Shown: positions 49,646 through 62,469, counted from the stretch's first letter. The stretch is 64,000 bases of DNA from Bedellia somnulentella (GCA_963576735.1 OY755182.1:2666001-2730000); one strand, 5' to 3'. The notes: generated by a model from the sequence alone, not told the origin. A program made the numbers and translations.

Positions 49646-50531
49646 TTCCCATTTTTTAAATCCGTAAAATACTAGTGTTGTGCAACACCAAAGGTTTATC
49701 GTTACGTTAATAAAGTTACCCAACACCATATAGTATGTGACAATTGTTTTATTACCACGATAATGAGTCGATGCGCGCTCTTACGCGATTCGTAGTGGCG
49801 GCGATACTTATCGATATTGATTTATGTTTGATAATACGTATTTTTTATTTATTTTGTTTGTAAATTTACATTGTTGTTTAGCGTTTCCTACTTTCATATA
49901 TACATCATAGCTATTTTGCCTTTGACGTAAGTTAGACTTGTATCATTATTTTATAACAGTAAGAAATAGAAATATAAATAGTTTATAGCATGTACGCTAT
50001 ATCGTATTGTATTAATAACGTTGCCTTATCTTTGAGTTTATTGTAAGATGATACAGATTTCTATGGTTTGATTGACTAGTAAATATATTTCTGATCACAC
50101 TATCTCTCTATCACAACGTTTTCCCTTTAGAAGTGTTTGGTGATTGGTTACAAAAGATCATGTATTTAATAAATAAGCTTAATATTCTGCAGCTGAGCAA
50201 AATAAATTGTTTTCGGTGTTTTATGTCTCATCGATCATCACCTCATAGTTACCTATCTACCTAATTCACCACCGGTAGATCTTTTCCCAGTCGATAATTG
50301 TGTGTGGCCGATAGTAAGGTATTCAAGAAAAGTGACTTATGATTTGATTGATTACATCTTACACCTATTAAATAGTCATTAACGTGGATTGTGTTATTAA
50401 ATTAAGTCCAAACGACGATCAAGCGGTACATGAAAATGAATTGTTTTAATTTAATATCGTTACTCGTTCGTCATGTAAATTAATCATATCTTTCTATTTT
50501 CAACTGTCGTATGTAGAATAGAATAGCACGG

Positions 50532-50692
50532 CACTCTGATTACGTATCTTTTGCAAACACGGTTGTGTCGCAAGTTGCAATATTGTCGCTGTCAAAACTG
50601 TCAAATTGCATTCATTTTTTTTACATTGACAGCGATAATCGTGCAGTTTCCGACACAATCGACGGTCGCTAAAGATACATAATCAGGGGGCG
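50532..50692. mobile_element. inverted-repeat element (MITE-like)
   Basis: Arms of about 65 bp pair imperfectly: CTCTGATTACGTATCTTTT against the complement of AAAGATACATAATCAGGGG, and GTTGTGTCG / CGACACAATC, and TCGCTGTCAA / TTGACAGCGA. The loop is short and AT-rich. Confidence 0.72.
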
Positions 50693-51557
50693 GTTAACCC
50701 TTTATGAGACAACGGTTGCAGCAAATAAATAACTTTCTTTCTTTCTTTTCTTTTACTTAGAGAAACCTTTTGTGAACTACAATTCTGTTTTAATTTGACC
50801 TTCTTCTATAAACTATTAATGTTCTCTTTTTGCTCAATTTCTTTTAGACAGTCGTTATTAGCACTTTATCATGTTGCGCCTGATTTTGTAGTAAAAAGGG
50901 AAAAATATAAATTATTAAGTTATCGGTTTCTAGCTTAATAAGCTATCAGTTTGCTCAAATAACTATATATTATATCTCAGAACTTGAAGCATATTATAAT
51001 CCGAAATCTCTACAAACAATTACCTGCCTCCCCGGATTTTGCTATGTAAATTAATAATACAAAGCTATTTTAACTTTTTTAGGAAATAAAACCCAGTCAA
51101 TTTTAGTATCATAATAATTGCGACAATTAATACGTTTACAAACAGCTTTAAACACTGTACGATTAGTTCCTGTTTTTATTTAACTTAAGCTTTGTTTATC
51201 TGAACTTACCAAAGAAGTCAATAAATATAGTTTTGTATTAATAGAGTAATTGAGAAAAAAGATTTTACTGAAAAATTGGAAAAAAGTACTCAAACCTAAT
51301 TTTGCACATACTTTTTTTAAACCATTTTGTTAAGAAGACAAATAAGTATTATGCCAATCAAAATCAGTATTGTGCAGGACCAATGCAATTAAGGGAGGTC
51401 CAGTTCAGTCATTAGCTCGAGTAATTTTTCATCTGCATCCTCTCTTTGGATCCTCGTAATGAATTAATTAAGGAACTGCTGAACTTCGCTATACATTACA
51501 TGACCTTATATCGGATGTCGGTTAAGCTGTAGTAATTAGTTGTCAAATCTAATATAC

Positions 51558-51625
51558 GGGTAGGCAGAGCTATATATTAAATATTCAATTAAACACTTTT
51601 GGAAGATAAGAAAAAATAAAGACGC
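51558..51625 (-). mobile_element. possible SINE-A remnant
   Basis: gggtaggcagagct ... acacttttggaagataag on the plus strand; weak match. Confidence 0.3.
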
Positions 51626-53186
51626 TTAAATAACGAATCTTAAGTGACGCTTATTCAAACACATTACTATTTAATCACTTAAAAGTATTTAGAACCCCTA
51701 ACATCCTATTGAAATATATTAAATATTGCTATTACTACACACCTATCCAGTAAAATCACACAACAAAACCATATTGCCTTCATACACGTGCAAAACACTA
51801 GATAAAAATCCATCAGAAAAGGAACAAGTACTTTGACATCATAAAACCCGTGCTCACTACACATAAATAACTATAAAAAACCAACATATTTAGAAACTAA
51901 TAAAATCTCGATTTGATTGCAAAGCGTAGCACATTATTTGACGGCCTGTTAACAAACGACAAAGGCGAAAGAATTCAATTTAAAAACGTCTAAAGGGCAA
52001 AAATAACTTCAAGAGACACTAAAGCGAAGAGAACATCGTAAAGATTACTTAAACTGGTCGACCACAACATTGATCCGAATAACATAACATAAAACTGACG
52101 ATTATTGTAGGACATTAGTGTTGGGATTCAGAATCGAGTTACGATTCGAAATATACGTATCGATATCTAATCGTAATCGTTTCCTTTTGCCGTTAATCGA
52201 AATAATGTCTTTATGTTATTAAGTGAAGATGTGATAATGGTTTTGAATTAATTTTGTGATATTATGTTCTATTAGTGAGCGTTATAATTATGAATTAATA
52301 ACTGATACTATTTTGTATTGATTATTTTATTGGTAATCTACATGCTCGACAAGGGAAAGTACTGTATATTTTTATTCGTTTTCTTTTTCATTTTGCATAC
52401 CTTGTAAATATTACTAGATTTTTTCAAACCCTAATATACTTCAAAAACCCCTTTTTGGGTTTACTAGCCGTGAGCGTTGATAGATAAAAAGTTACCTGTA
52501 CGACTATGTCTATAAACTCTATATTTTATCGTGAAACTGTAGAACAACTCTAGCGCAGGTGTCCTTAGTCATAACCGCTCGGGGCTATTGTGAGCACGGT
52601 TTACACCATTTGTGTCAAAAGCTTATTCGAATCAAACCCGTGGTCATAATAACCATCTCTAGATCGAGTAAAACATGAGTATTTTACTAAGATACAATCG
52701 CAACTTGAACAGCGGGAGGTCTCAAACGTGACTAAACTGAATGCATCGATATCCCAAAAGCAATTAGTAGGTACATCACTAATTCGTTTAATAGGTTGAG
52801 TGGGAAGTGTGATATTATTATACTAATTAGGTGGGTTCAATACTTATCCGAAATTTGAATTAGAAAATAAATTATTTATGGCTGAGCATCTTAAAAAGCT
52901 AATATAAAATTATATTTAGTGTTTTTTCCGCACGTGAGGTTCTGGATTGATTTAAGCGACAAGACTGAGACCAAATGGAATGAGTAAACAAGTAAATAAG
53001 TCATCTACAAGCAACCAAAACTATTAAGTCGCTATTCTATAATATCTTTGCAAATTACTTAAATTATTCATTTTTGGTTTGTACTCAATTATTATGTGAT
53101 TATTATTTATTTTTTGATCACGAAGTAACTCTCGTTTAATTACCAAATTGTATTTGATAATTGTACAATTATATTTTTTATATTTT

Positions 53187-53650
53187 TTGTGAGCATTTTT
53201 TTTACGCGTGTGAAGTAAAAAATATAGTAACTTATTTAACGAGAGTAGTATGGTTTGCTGAAAAATTTTAACAGTTGTGTCAGTCTACTTACCCCATAAC
53301 TAAAGGCGTGGGTTCGTGTTTGCATAAGAGAATCCCTATTTTTACACATAAATAAGGCTTAGATACCCACACGCTTCTTAATTCTACTAGTTGTCAAAAT
53401 ATATGATAATCTCTGTTTAGTATTTTGAAATGTATTCGTATTTTTAATAATTCAGTTATAGTTTATTACAGTGCTGATCTCAGTCAGTCATGTTAATTTA
53501 GACAATATTTAAATGTGTTACATCATTTCAATGTTATGGTGGTTATGGGGAAAGTAGACCGACACAACAGATGAAAATTTTGAGCGAAGAATACCCTCTT
53601 CAAATAAGTTACAATAATTTTTTACTTGTATTTTCATCTCTTAACAAAAA
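53187..53650. mobile_element. inverted-repeat element with arms of ~100 bp
   Basis: Left and right arms match as reverse complements in blocks: AAGTAAAAAAT, GTAACTTATTT, AAAATTTT and GTTGTGTC[AG]GTCTACTT[AT]CCCC. About 240 bp of unrelated sequence lies between them. Outer borders are approximate. Confidence 0.6.
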
Positions 53651-55856
53651 CGTACATTTCGTAATATGTGTTGGCTGTACGTACATTACATTCTAAGTAG
53701 GGTAGTAGTGGTACAGTTTACATGCGTGGATCTAGCGATATGGGCAAGATGGGAATGCGTACAATCCTAATCGAACTACAACCTCACACTTTTATGGCCT
53801 GCTGATAGGATGATGATACTAACACTACAACCTATACCCACAAACTTATTTTAGGTCTGGATACGCGCATGACTGTGCACATTATTTAGATTATCCACGT
53901 TTTCATCGGGTCTGTACTCTCGGTAAAGGGCAATCGAATTGCCACTTGGTACGCATATTCTATATCATTACTAAGTGTTCAATATAAAAATAGCTGAGTT
54001 ATGATGTTCTGGCTACTTTTCTTCGGGTATTGGTAGATATTTAGAAAGTGTGTTGGAAAATATAATGTAATAAAATTAATTTACCCCTAAAACGGTATAA
54101 AAGATTTCATATCCAATCAAGTCTGCGAGAATAGCTCCCAAATTATTTACGTGATACATTTAAATGCGAAAAAAAACATAAAATCATCTGTCGATTCCAC
54201 TTGCTAATATTAATTGACACTCGGAATCAAATCTAGACCATAACGAGCTTTAGGCTAATTTCTTACCGCTATGCCAGAAGCCGTCAAAGCTATTTCAAAT
54301 TAAAAATATTATAATTTCTCCAACAACGATCACCGAAGCTCAATCATAATTAGTACAATATGGAAGTGTGCCATTTTTGAAAGAAAACCAGTTTGATAAG
54401 CAATCTGTTATTTATTAGCTGATTAATTTATATGTAGTGGTATTTTATTTATAACACTAATTCTAGCAGCCAACGGTCCACCAATTATATTGGATAAGTT
54501 TCCGCAAATTAGATAGTGATGTTTTAATTAATTTATATATATGAGGTTGTGCACATGAGTATAAAATCCTATTCGTGTAATGTCGAGTGATTCATTATTG
54601 AATTCATTACTATTTTATTTGGTTGTTTTTTATGTTCAGAGATTCTGTCGTATATGGCTTTAATTGGAGCTACATAGGCAATGATATAGTTTTACTTGTA
54701 AATTCGGCGCTTTTTTATGTTCGAAGTTGTAAAAAGGTTTTCCTATAAAAAATCTACACTAATGTGCCATACAGAATCTATTTTAAATTTTGGTATTAAA
54801 ACTCTTGCCAATAATACTTACTCAGCATTGTTTGAAAATTACTTTTTTAATTCTTGCCTTATCTATCCTTTAGAAATAGAGTACCAAGCACTTAGCCTTT
54901 CCTTTGTATTCCCGCGATTATGAGCTTCATTACATTACATTCATACCATAGAGTTCAGTATCAAGCAGTTCGGATGCATGCAGGTTGATAATGACCTGTC
55001 GAGGGTCAAGGCTACAGGCCGGTTAGACGCTTTGTTCGAAATTCAAATATTTCGTTTAGTTTTCATACCACTCAATGTTTTATTTCCATTTTTATTGCTT
55101 TTTAATAATGCGCTTTGATTTTATTATAGTTTTATACAAATAAATTTTACACCATTTTACACACTTATATCGTTAAGTTTTATTAAAAACAAACATTATA
55201 TTTTAAATCACATGTTTTTATATATTTGTTAATTGATTCATAACTAAAGTAACCACAAAATTTTACTGTATCTCTGTAACTTTAAGAGAATATTGTCTTT
55301 ATGTTATACACAGCCTTAGTAACTTTCCTGTAAGTTGACAGATAGAAAACATAAGTAACCTTTTCTATGTCATCAGTCCATCTTTAAAACTAATAAGTTA
55401 ATCACCGGGGCTGGCTTATCGACGAAAACAATGTCATGTCTGAAATAATTAAAAAGCCAGTGAAACCGCGATAGCAAAGATAATATTGTCTATGTAGAGA
55501 GCTGGGAAACACTAAATTAGTAGTGACACCCGCTTATTATTTTAGTAATTGCGGTATAATAATGTTCTCCATTGGTCTTCCCGTTTTTTAAGCTATTAAT
55601 TTAAGATGCTGTTGGCGCGTGGGAGATTTTTAACTTATCGATTTTAAGATGTTACTTACTAGCTATTAGGCCCTCTATGTTTCTTTCTTAAATTGCTTTT
55701 TTCATACTTCAAAACCTTTACTTAAGTTTAACTCAACATCTGACTACCCGTTCAAGATGATGCAAAGATTAATAGTTTTTATGTTTTAGGATAGATTAAT
55801 TAGTAAAATATTAAAATACTAATTGTACTTCTATTTATTAAGAAATAATCTGTATA

Positions 55857-56015
55857 GGCCTGCCCCCTATCACGTGAGTACACTGTCCATGCAAAACGTG
55901 GGTACTCTGAACACCAGGTGACAAAGTCACGTGATGTTCAGAAGTAGATAGAAGTACCTCTGCCAACCCCTTTGGGGATATTCGGCGTGAACGTTTATGT
56001 TATGTTATTTTATGT
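55857..56015 (+). mobile_element. SINE-C copy inserted into a LINE-D tail
   Basis: A 159-bp, 5'-truncated copy flanked by 11-bp duplications TAATCTGTATA (55846-55856 and 56016-56026). The right-hand flank continues as the LINE-D tail. Confidence 0.9.
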
Positions 56016-56082
56016 TAATCTGTATAAAATGTCTATATCTGTTATGTACAATAAAGAGTTTTCTATTCTATTCTATTCTAAA
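56016..56082 (+). mobile_element. LINE-D tail, interrupted by SINE-C
   Basis: tgtacaataaagagttttct then (ATTCT)n matches the end of the copy at 47.4 kb. Its upstream part lies left of 55857, beyond the SINE-C insertion. Confidence 0.6.
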
Positions 56083-56157
56083 AATCAAATCAACATTTTA
56101 AAAGGACATAGATATGTAATAAGGATCATGAAAGTCTTGCTCTAAAAGGTATGCCAA

Positions 56158-56240
56158 GCAGTGCGTGCCTAGAATAGTACTGCGCAGTATTCCCGCAGGC
56201 GACACGTACAGGCGACTCAGGGTATAAGGGGTTATCAAGT
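56158..56240 (+). mobile_element. SINE-A-related 5' fragment, diverged
   Basis: agtgcgtgcctagaatagta and gtacaggcgactcagggtat resemble the SINE-A 5' region. It lies 80 bp from a minus-oriented copy. Confidence 0.45.
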
Positions 56241-56320
56241 GTGGTATCATTTGGTTATCTATCTGTTTCCTAATTTAAGTATTTTACAGTTTTATGTCTG
56301 CAGCTAATTCGAGAGAAAAA

Positions 56321-56542
56321 ACATACATACATAATATAATCATGGCTAAAAAACCTCAGAATAATAATATTCCTCACCCACTTTTGGAAGTTGAGTAAGG
56401 AAAAGGTTGTAAAATAAAGGCTGATGGTTCTCACATCGCATCGCCAAACAACTTCTTTAAAAGTCCCAATACCCTTAGTCGCTTCTTACTAACACTCACG
56501 GTAGAAATGGAGTAGTGATATTCTAAGCCGTCACTACACAGC
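56321..56542 (-). mobile_element. SINE-A copy, diverged, with short duplication
   Basis: GAGAGAAAA occurs at 56311-56319 and 56547-56555. The 3' hairpin has been deleted. Confidence 0.78.
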
Positions 56543-57150
56543 TTTTGAGAGAAAATATCTAATGAGTCGCATTGAATACAAAATAATAAGATGCTATAAA
56601 TTAGGTTCTGTCTACAAAAAGACTAGATTCTAATCTAGATTAAATATGGGTACAATGTTTTTATTAGTTTTTCAATACTGAATATTAAATTGGTAGGTAT
56701 GCAAATTAAAAACAGTATGTGGCAGCTTCTTCAGCAATAATAAAATGTTGATAGTATAATGTCAATAAAATCTATACAAATTAATAGCTCGTTAAAATTC
56801 ATCTGTTTATGAATTATGCATTTAAATATTAAGAATTAAAGTTAATATAATATATGCTCAGAATATTTATTATAATATTAATAGTCATAATGTGCATTGT
56901 TCTATTTCTATATAAAATTGGTTATAAACAGGAAAAAGTTTTTACTTCCGTAAGTTACTGTAGGATGTTAGATTTTAAAGCTATAGTTTTCACTGTAAGG
57001 AAACAAAAAAAAATGAAATTGAGATATATTTTTCCAAACACATTTAAATAAAATTCTAATAGGAATAATTGACACAGTTATTACTAAAAAAGAGTATGAA
57101 ATGTAAAAGTAACTAACATGAGAAAATAAGAAATACGTTTTATTTTGTCT

Positions 57151-57383
57151 GCTGTGTGGTGTCGGCTTAGAATAGCACTACCCCATTTCTTCCGGTGGGT
57201 GTACGTAAGACGACTAACGGTATTGGGATTTTTGGGCGATGCGGTAGGAGACCCATCACCAACAACCATTATTTCACCATCTTTTCCCCACGCAACTTCC
57301 AAAGGTGGCCGAGGAATGTCTCATTCCCTAGCTCTGGCTACCCCTTCAAGGGAATTGTAGCTGTGAGTATATGTATGTAAGTA
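57151..57383 (+). mobile_element. SINE-A copy
   Basis: gctgtgtggtgtcggcttag to ctgtgagtatatgtatgtaa. TTTTGTCT flanks both sides, a probable duplication. Confidence 0.83.
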
Positions 57384-57766
57384 TGTTTTGTCTTCCTACA
57401 TTCCAAAACACAGCTTGCAAACTTATATTTGTACCAATAAACAAAAGATTGTTTTTCTTTAATCAACCCAATTACAAAGATAAGTCAATCTCGAACCCGC
57501 GAAGTATTTTTGACTAATTACGCCCGCCCCAGCGAAACCATATAAATCAGGAGACAAGTTAATTTACCAAATTTGCATAAAAGTCGAGTGTACCCTTATC
57601 GTTCGACACAGACTCTTAATGAAAACCTTGCCTTATGGCACCAGATTCGAAACTGCTTGAAGGGTGATGAATATCAATTGTTTTTAGAAATATTTCATTT
57701 CGTAAAATAATAAACATAAACAAATAAATAAATCAGCTAAGAGCATATAAGACTGTAGCTATGCAT

Positions 57767-57840
57767 GCATACATAATACTCACGATATAAATTCCCTTTG
57801 GCATAGATAAAGGCAACCGGTCACCACTTTGACTTATAAT
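57767..57840 (-). mobile_element. SINE-A 3' remnant
   Basis: catacataatactcacgata then taaattccc...aaggcaaccgg; degraded. Confidence 0.4.
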
Positions 57841-59289
57841 CTTTGCAAAACAATAGTATTCTTGCTCTATGGGCAGCATATCTTCATCAGTTTAATGTGG
57901 AAATATAAAACGCGTCAGTGATATAAACATTCACTGAATTTTTTTATAATGTAAGATAAACTATAAGTAAATTTCCGTACTTATATGCACACTTATATAT
58001 TCATCAACCACTATTGAATTCTGAAAAAGCACTTATTTCCGTTAATTACTATATTTTATTGTAATGTTTGAATGTTTTTGCCATAATATATCCTCTTGTT
58101 AGTTATCATAAAAAGTTTTTTTTATTACTAAAGAAACATAAATTAGAAGTATTTGTTAATGTAACTTCTTTATGTGCGTGGAATGTGTAGTAGAGAATGC
58201 AGTTTAAATAAATTTGATTGCCCTATTATTAAAAAACAAACTATTATTATTTGGTTTATCGAACTGGGTCAGATATAAGAAGCAGTAAATAAAAGGGTTT
58301 TACAGGCATATTTTTCTAAGTAATAACTAAATAAAATACAGACTCGATTAATGTATTATATTCGTTACTATCCATAATGAGTACAAGTACAATAGATCTC
58401 TGAATGAATTGTTTTGTTTTCAACTATATATTGCATTTTAATGTTTTCTAAATTAATTTATTTTAATAGGATAGCTGCTAATCATTGGAAATATAATAGA
58501 AAACAGTTTTATACTCTATGATTATAGATATTTCAAGGTTTACAGATTACCTTATTGCACTCAGTGGATCTCCGGCGGACAAAATTTTGTCACCATTTAA
58601 TAACAAGCTCTTTTAAGGGGCTCACAAAAGGGATGCGTTTTTTAGTTTTTAAACATATTATTGGTTATACTACTTTTGATTTGAGTTAATATATTAATAA
58701 ACCGTTTAAATTATTTTTTGAAATACTTTGTAAATATATTAGTGTACCTTTCATTGCTTAAAATAGTTTATGTAAAATACTTTATTTGTTTGATTTTAAG
58801 TAAGTAATTGTCACAAAGACAAGGTTTTTATCGTATAAGTACGTACAGTTTTTTTTATAATGGTCAAAGTTCAATTTACTTGGCATATCAAATCATTAAA
58901 GAGGGAAAGAGAAAATCTCCTTTTCATTTTATTAAATATCCTTTCGTAATTCAAGAGTTATTTCAATTGAAACTTATATTAGTCTTATATTGTTATTTAA
59001 ATAACTTAAGTTAATTTTAACGCAAAATTGAGATAAAATTACTTTAGTCTTTATTTTTTGCTTAATTTGCTTATCAAAGAGCACCCTTATCATTTTATCT
59101 ATTAAAACAAACGTCTACGCGCATATTCCTAAACAATCGAACTGACCATTTCTTAGCAACTCAAAGTTAACAGAAGGACCATACGGGGTATCATTATCAC
59201 AGAACACATTCGCATAAATGATAACACTTTCACTTCCCGGAAAACGGCATTAACCGCCCGCTCTCGAGCTCACTGTAACAGTAACTCAC

Positions 59290-59701
59290 CCTCGCACGTG
59301 AATTGGCCGTAGTGCTTCCCTGAGGACTTGTCTCCGCAGACGACACATTCCACATTCTGGCCTTTATCGTTGGCTGAGGAGCCGCTCTGCGTGGAAGCGG
59401 CCTGGCTGGCCGGCGTGGCGGGTAGGAGATCGTCGTCTCGCCAGGTCCGAAAGCCTAGTTCTAGTGGGGGCGGCTCGGGCCGCGGACACAGGCCGCCGAC
59501 CCCGCCGTAAACCAGCGCTCCGTGCGTGATGGCGGCGGTGGGACTCCGAGGTGACACAGGACACGCGTGTGTCAGGGGTCGCGATCGCGGCGCGACTGCG
59601 GGTCGCGATGCCCCATTGGCCCGGGCGTGACACGCGGTTCGAAGGCCTCGCCCCCACCTCGACCGGCCGCGTCCCTGCCCCGCGCCCCGCGACCCGCCGA
59701 G
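59290..59701 (-). CDS. svp: seven-up (COUP-TF) N-terminal exon: A/B region and start of first zinc finger
   Basis: The 3' part is certain: [15 protein letters not shown], a Ser/Gly linker ([11 protein letters not shown]) and [23 protein letters not shown]. These are the COUP-TF WRD motif and the first zinc finger. The exon ends at 59290 with a strong GTGAGT donor (GT at 59289-59288), phase 1, and joins to the exon at 45621. The 5' end is uncertain. The frame is open from a TAA near 59733-59735 but has no in-frame ATG. I placed the 5' end at 59701 because a TTTCAG acceptor lies there (AG 59703-59702), with a perfect TACTAAC branch-point-like motif about 38 nt upstream and a sharp drop in GC content. 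A second possible acceptor is AACTAG at 59456. The initiator Met should come from an upstream exon. The region is CpG-rich and could also be a promoter-linked first exon with a non-AUG start. Confidence 0.8.
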
Positions 59702-61255
59702 CTGAAATCTTTCAGCCGCTAGGCGGTACGGTTAGTAAGCGATTTTGCGTTTTGTTTTTCGCTTGTTTTGTGATTATTATTTTTTGTTTTTTTATTTATT
59801 TGATCTTGTTGTGTTTACACGTAGAGTGTTTTTTTGAAGTTATATGCTTTTCTTCGAATAAAAAATGTATTATTGGTTTTTAATTGGAAACTATTGAATA
59901 TACTTACATAACTTTTAATTAATATGTAATATTTAGATAACTATAAGCTCGACTATAAACTCTAAGCAAGTTGGGACTAACAGTGTAAACCGATATTAAA
60001 ACTGAAAAAGACTTGACTTTTCTGCAGACGGTGGTGTAGAAAACCATCCCAGTATCAGATTTCTCGGCTGCCATATTTCGAGGAGCGGGCGAGCTAAGTC
60101 TTTCAGCGCGCCACCCTCCTACCTTCACTAATTAATCTGATATTTCAAACAAAATAAACTGGTGTTTTTCAAAACCAATCACGTCTTTACGAATTCTAAT
60201 TGACACGTTAATTTCCATCGCGTTAATACAGACCTAAGGTCATTGACTCTATAACAATAGCAGCTATGCTCCTCCTTCCAAATGGAATTATAAAGATTGC
60301 GATAAAATAGTAATCGTAGTATTGTTAAAGTAAATAGCTATTATGGTGTGTATTGAAATCTGATAAAGGTTCATTAGAAATTGATCTAGATCTGGCGGGA
60401 GGCGGTAGCGGGGGGCGTGGCCTGGTGGGGGGCGGCGACTCCTGCGCACGACGCTGTGACGACTACCGTTTGACGTACGCTATTGTTGTTCGAATATTTC
60501 CAACTGGAATATTGATGTGTCTTAGATTGAAACGTGAATAATTGGAGAACAATGAATTAACTTTGTTTAGGATGAATTTGCTTATAAATACTATTTTTTA
60601 TGAGTTTGTCTTATTAATTGTACTATCGATCAGTGGATATTATGATTAAATGTAGATTCGCTTTGAACTCGTCAGAATAAAAACGAATACAATAACTGCA
60701 CAATATATATGAATTATATGGCTATCGTTTTTTTAATGTCAGGGTGATAATTCTTTGACGAAGATGCTTATTTCTCTATTTTATCAACTAGCTAAGCTTA
60801 GATAACCTGTTAATATCAGTAAATGATTATAATAAACGAACAAGAAATGTATAAAAGAAAAGATATTTTCTTTATAAATACAATCAGTAGTCTTACTTAT
60901 CACCAATCATTTTTAAGTGTCTGCCTTTTCATGATAAGTTTAAATATGTATGGTCTATATAGGTGGATAGAGGGTTTTTTTACTAATAAAATTTATTAAA
61001 CATACGTTTTAAGAAACAGCAAAGATTTACTATGTCTAAGCTAACATTATATTACACATGACATGTGTTATATTATACTTATTATTATCTATGATCTCAG
61101 TCAGACCACCTCCCCCCTGAAGTTTGAAGAAGTTTAAAGTTCCGCCTACTATGGAGGGTCTGTTCTTTGGGTAAATATTGTGAAAATTAATATTTGAATA
61201 CTTTTTAAGATTGAACTAAGCTTAAACTTTAAAATAATATCAGGGTAAATGAAAA

Positions 61256-61443
61256 ATACATTTGGACCAAATAGCCGAGTGTAGTCAAAACGAACGTAGA
61301 AGTATGAAGTATAAAAGAGCATGTATGGGAAGATTGAGAGATGTAAATGAAACTAGAGAGGTTGGTCAGGATCGTACAAAGGCGATCGATAGTCCCTGCC
61401 TACCCCAATGGGAACCAATGGCGCGAGTATATATTTGTATGTA
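61256..61443 (+). mobile_element. LINE-B 3' end
   Basis: Begins at the HLDQI-like segment (catttggaccaaatagc) and runs to GGCGCGAGTATATATTTGTATG. Its coding part is broken by small deletions. Confidence 0.83.
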
Positions 61444-61715
61444 AAAAATATAACTACAAAGCTATTGAAATGGTTGGTAGGTACTTCATATTGCTTTTTT
61501 GGTAATTTACAGCAAATTTTGTTTGACATAAATATAAAAACCTACTCCCAACCACCTCACTAGGAATACAAACCAAACCACTAACATCAACCACCATATT
61601 CTTTACCCGAATTTCCAAATAGTATTAACTGAAATGAATACCAGTTAAATACTAGGAATCTTAGCAATACTTCCAAGTGCGGAGTATTAGCCGCCCCTTC
61701 AACCCCGGGTGAGGC

Positions 61716-61728
61716 GGGTCAAAGGTCG
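61716..61728 (+). promoter_or_regulatory. DR1 nuclear-receptor response element
   Basis: GGGTCA-A-AGGTCG is two RGGTCA half-sites (one base off in the second) spaced by 1. DR1 is the preferred element of COUP-TF/HNF4/RXR-type receptors. It lies in a local GC-rich patch with CCCCGCCC GC boxes about 2 kb upstream of the svp N-terminal exon. Function is inferred from the motif only. Confidence 0.45.
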
Positions 61729-62186
61729 CCCCGCCCTTCCTTCGACGAATACTTTTATACGTAAATAACTTTCTATGTGGAGGTCGGGAAATGAGGTTGC
61801 TTGCAAAGGATTTACTTTTTGGAGCGAGACTTATTACTCGTTTTGAGTGCCGGAAAAAATTCAGCAAGGAGGTCTTATTACACTAGGTTTTGAAGTGCAG
61901 GAATATTTGAATTTGGAATGAACACTGCATTTTAGGATAAAATTTAAAAGGTTTTTACACTGGCAATCGTTTAAAAAAAAAACAAAATTTTCCTTAATAT
62001 TTTAAAAGTCGATAATTTAAAAGAACACGATTTTATAGTTGCACAGTTGTTTTCATTCTCAGTCACGCGTGACACTTGGAAGATCAGTGTATTTCGTATG
62101 TTTTTACTTTATTTTTAGAAGTTTCAAAATAAATAAATCTTTCAAAGCATTATTCCAATAAAATAAAATAAAAAATATTTGTTAAT

Positions 62187-62436
62187 ATCGTGATTGTTAA
62201 CGGTGAGGGAAAACATCGTGAGGAAACCCACATGGCTGAGTTGTACTTAGTCATGTGACAGTGTATTCGTACAAAACGGCGATAGGCCTGCCCCCTATCA
62301 CGTGAGTACACTGTCCATGCAAAACGTGGGTACTCTGAACACCAGGTGACAATGCCACGTGATGTTCAGAAGTATTAGTTACCTCTGCCAACCCCTTCGG
62401 GGATATTCGGCGTGAACATTTATGCTATGTTGTTAT
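62187..62436 (+). mobile_element. SINE-C copy, lacking the tRNA head
   Basis: About 250 bp, closely matching the body and 3' tail of the full-length copy, including the ACCCCTTCGGGG hairpin and both CACGTG motifs. Confidence 0.88.
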
Positions 62437-62469
62437 TTAAATAATAAGTTCTCACTTAATATTTTCTGT

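Noticed and set aside
59364..59657. 97-codon frame overlapping the svp N-terminal exon in another frame
   Set aside because: It begins at GTG, is Arg/Pro-rich as expected of GC-rich DNA read out of frame, and has no recognisable domain.
60072..60128. Candidate svp start exon (MAAEKSDTG...)
   Set aside because: The ATG context is good, but the following donors (GTTTTC, GTCAAG) are weak and there is no homology to known COUP-TF N-termini. Kept only as a possibility.
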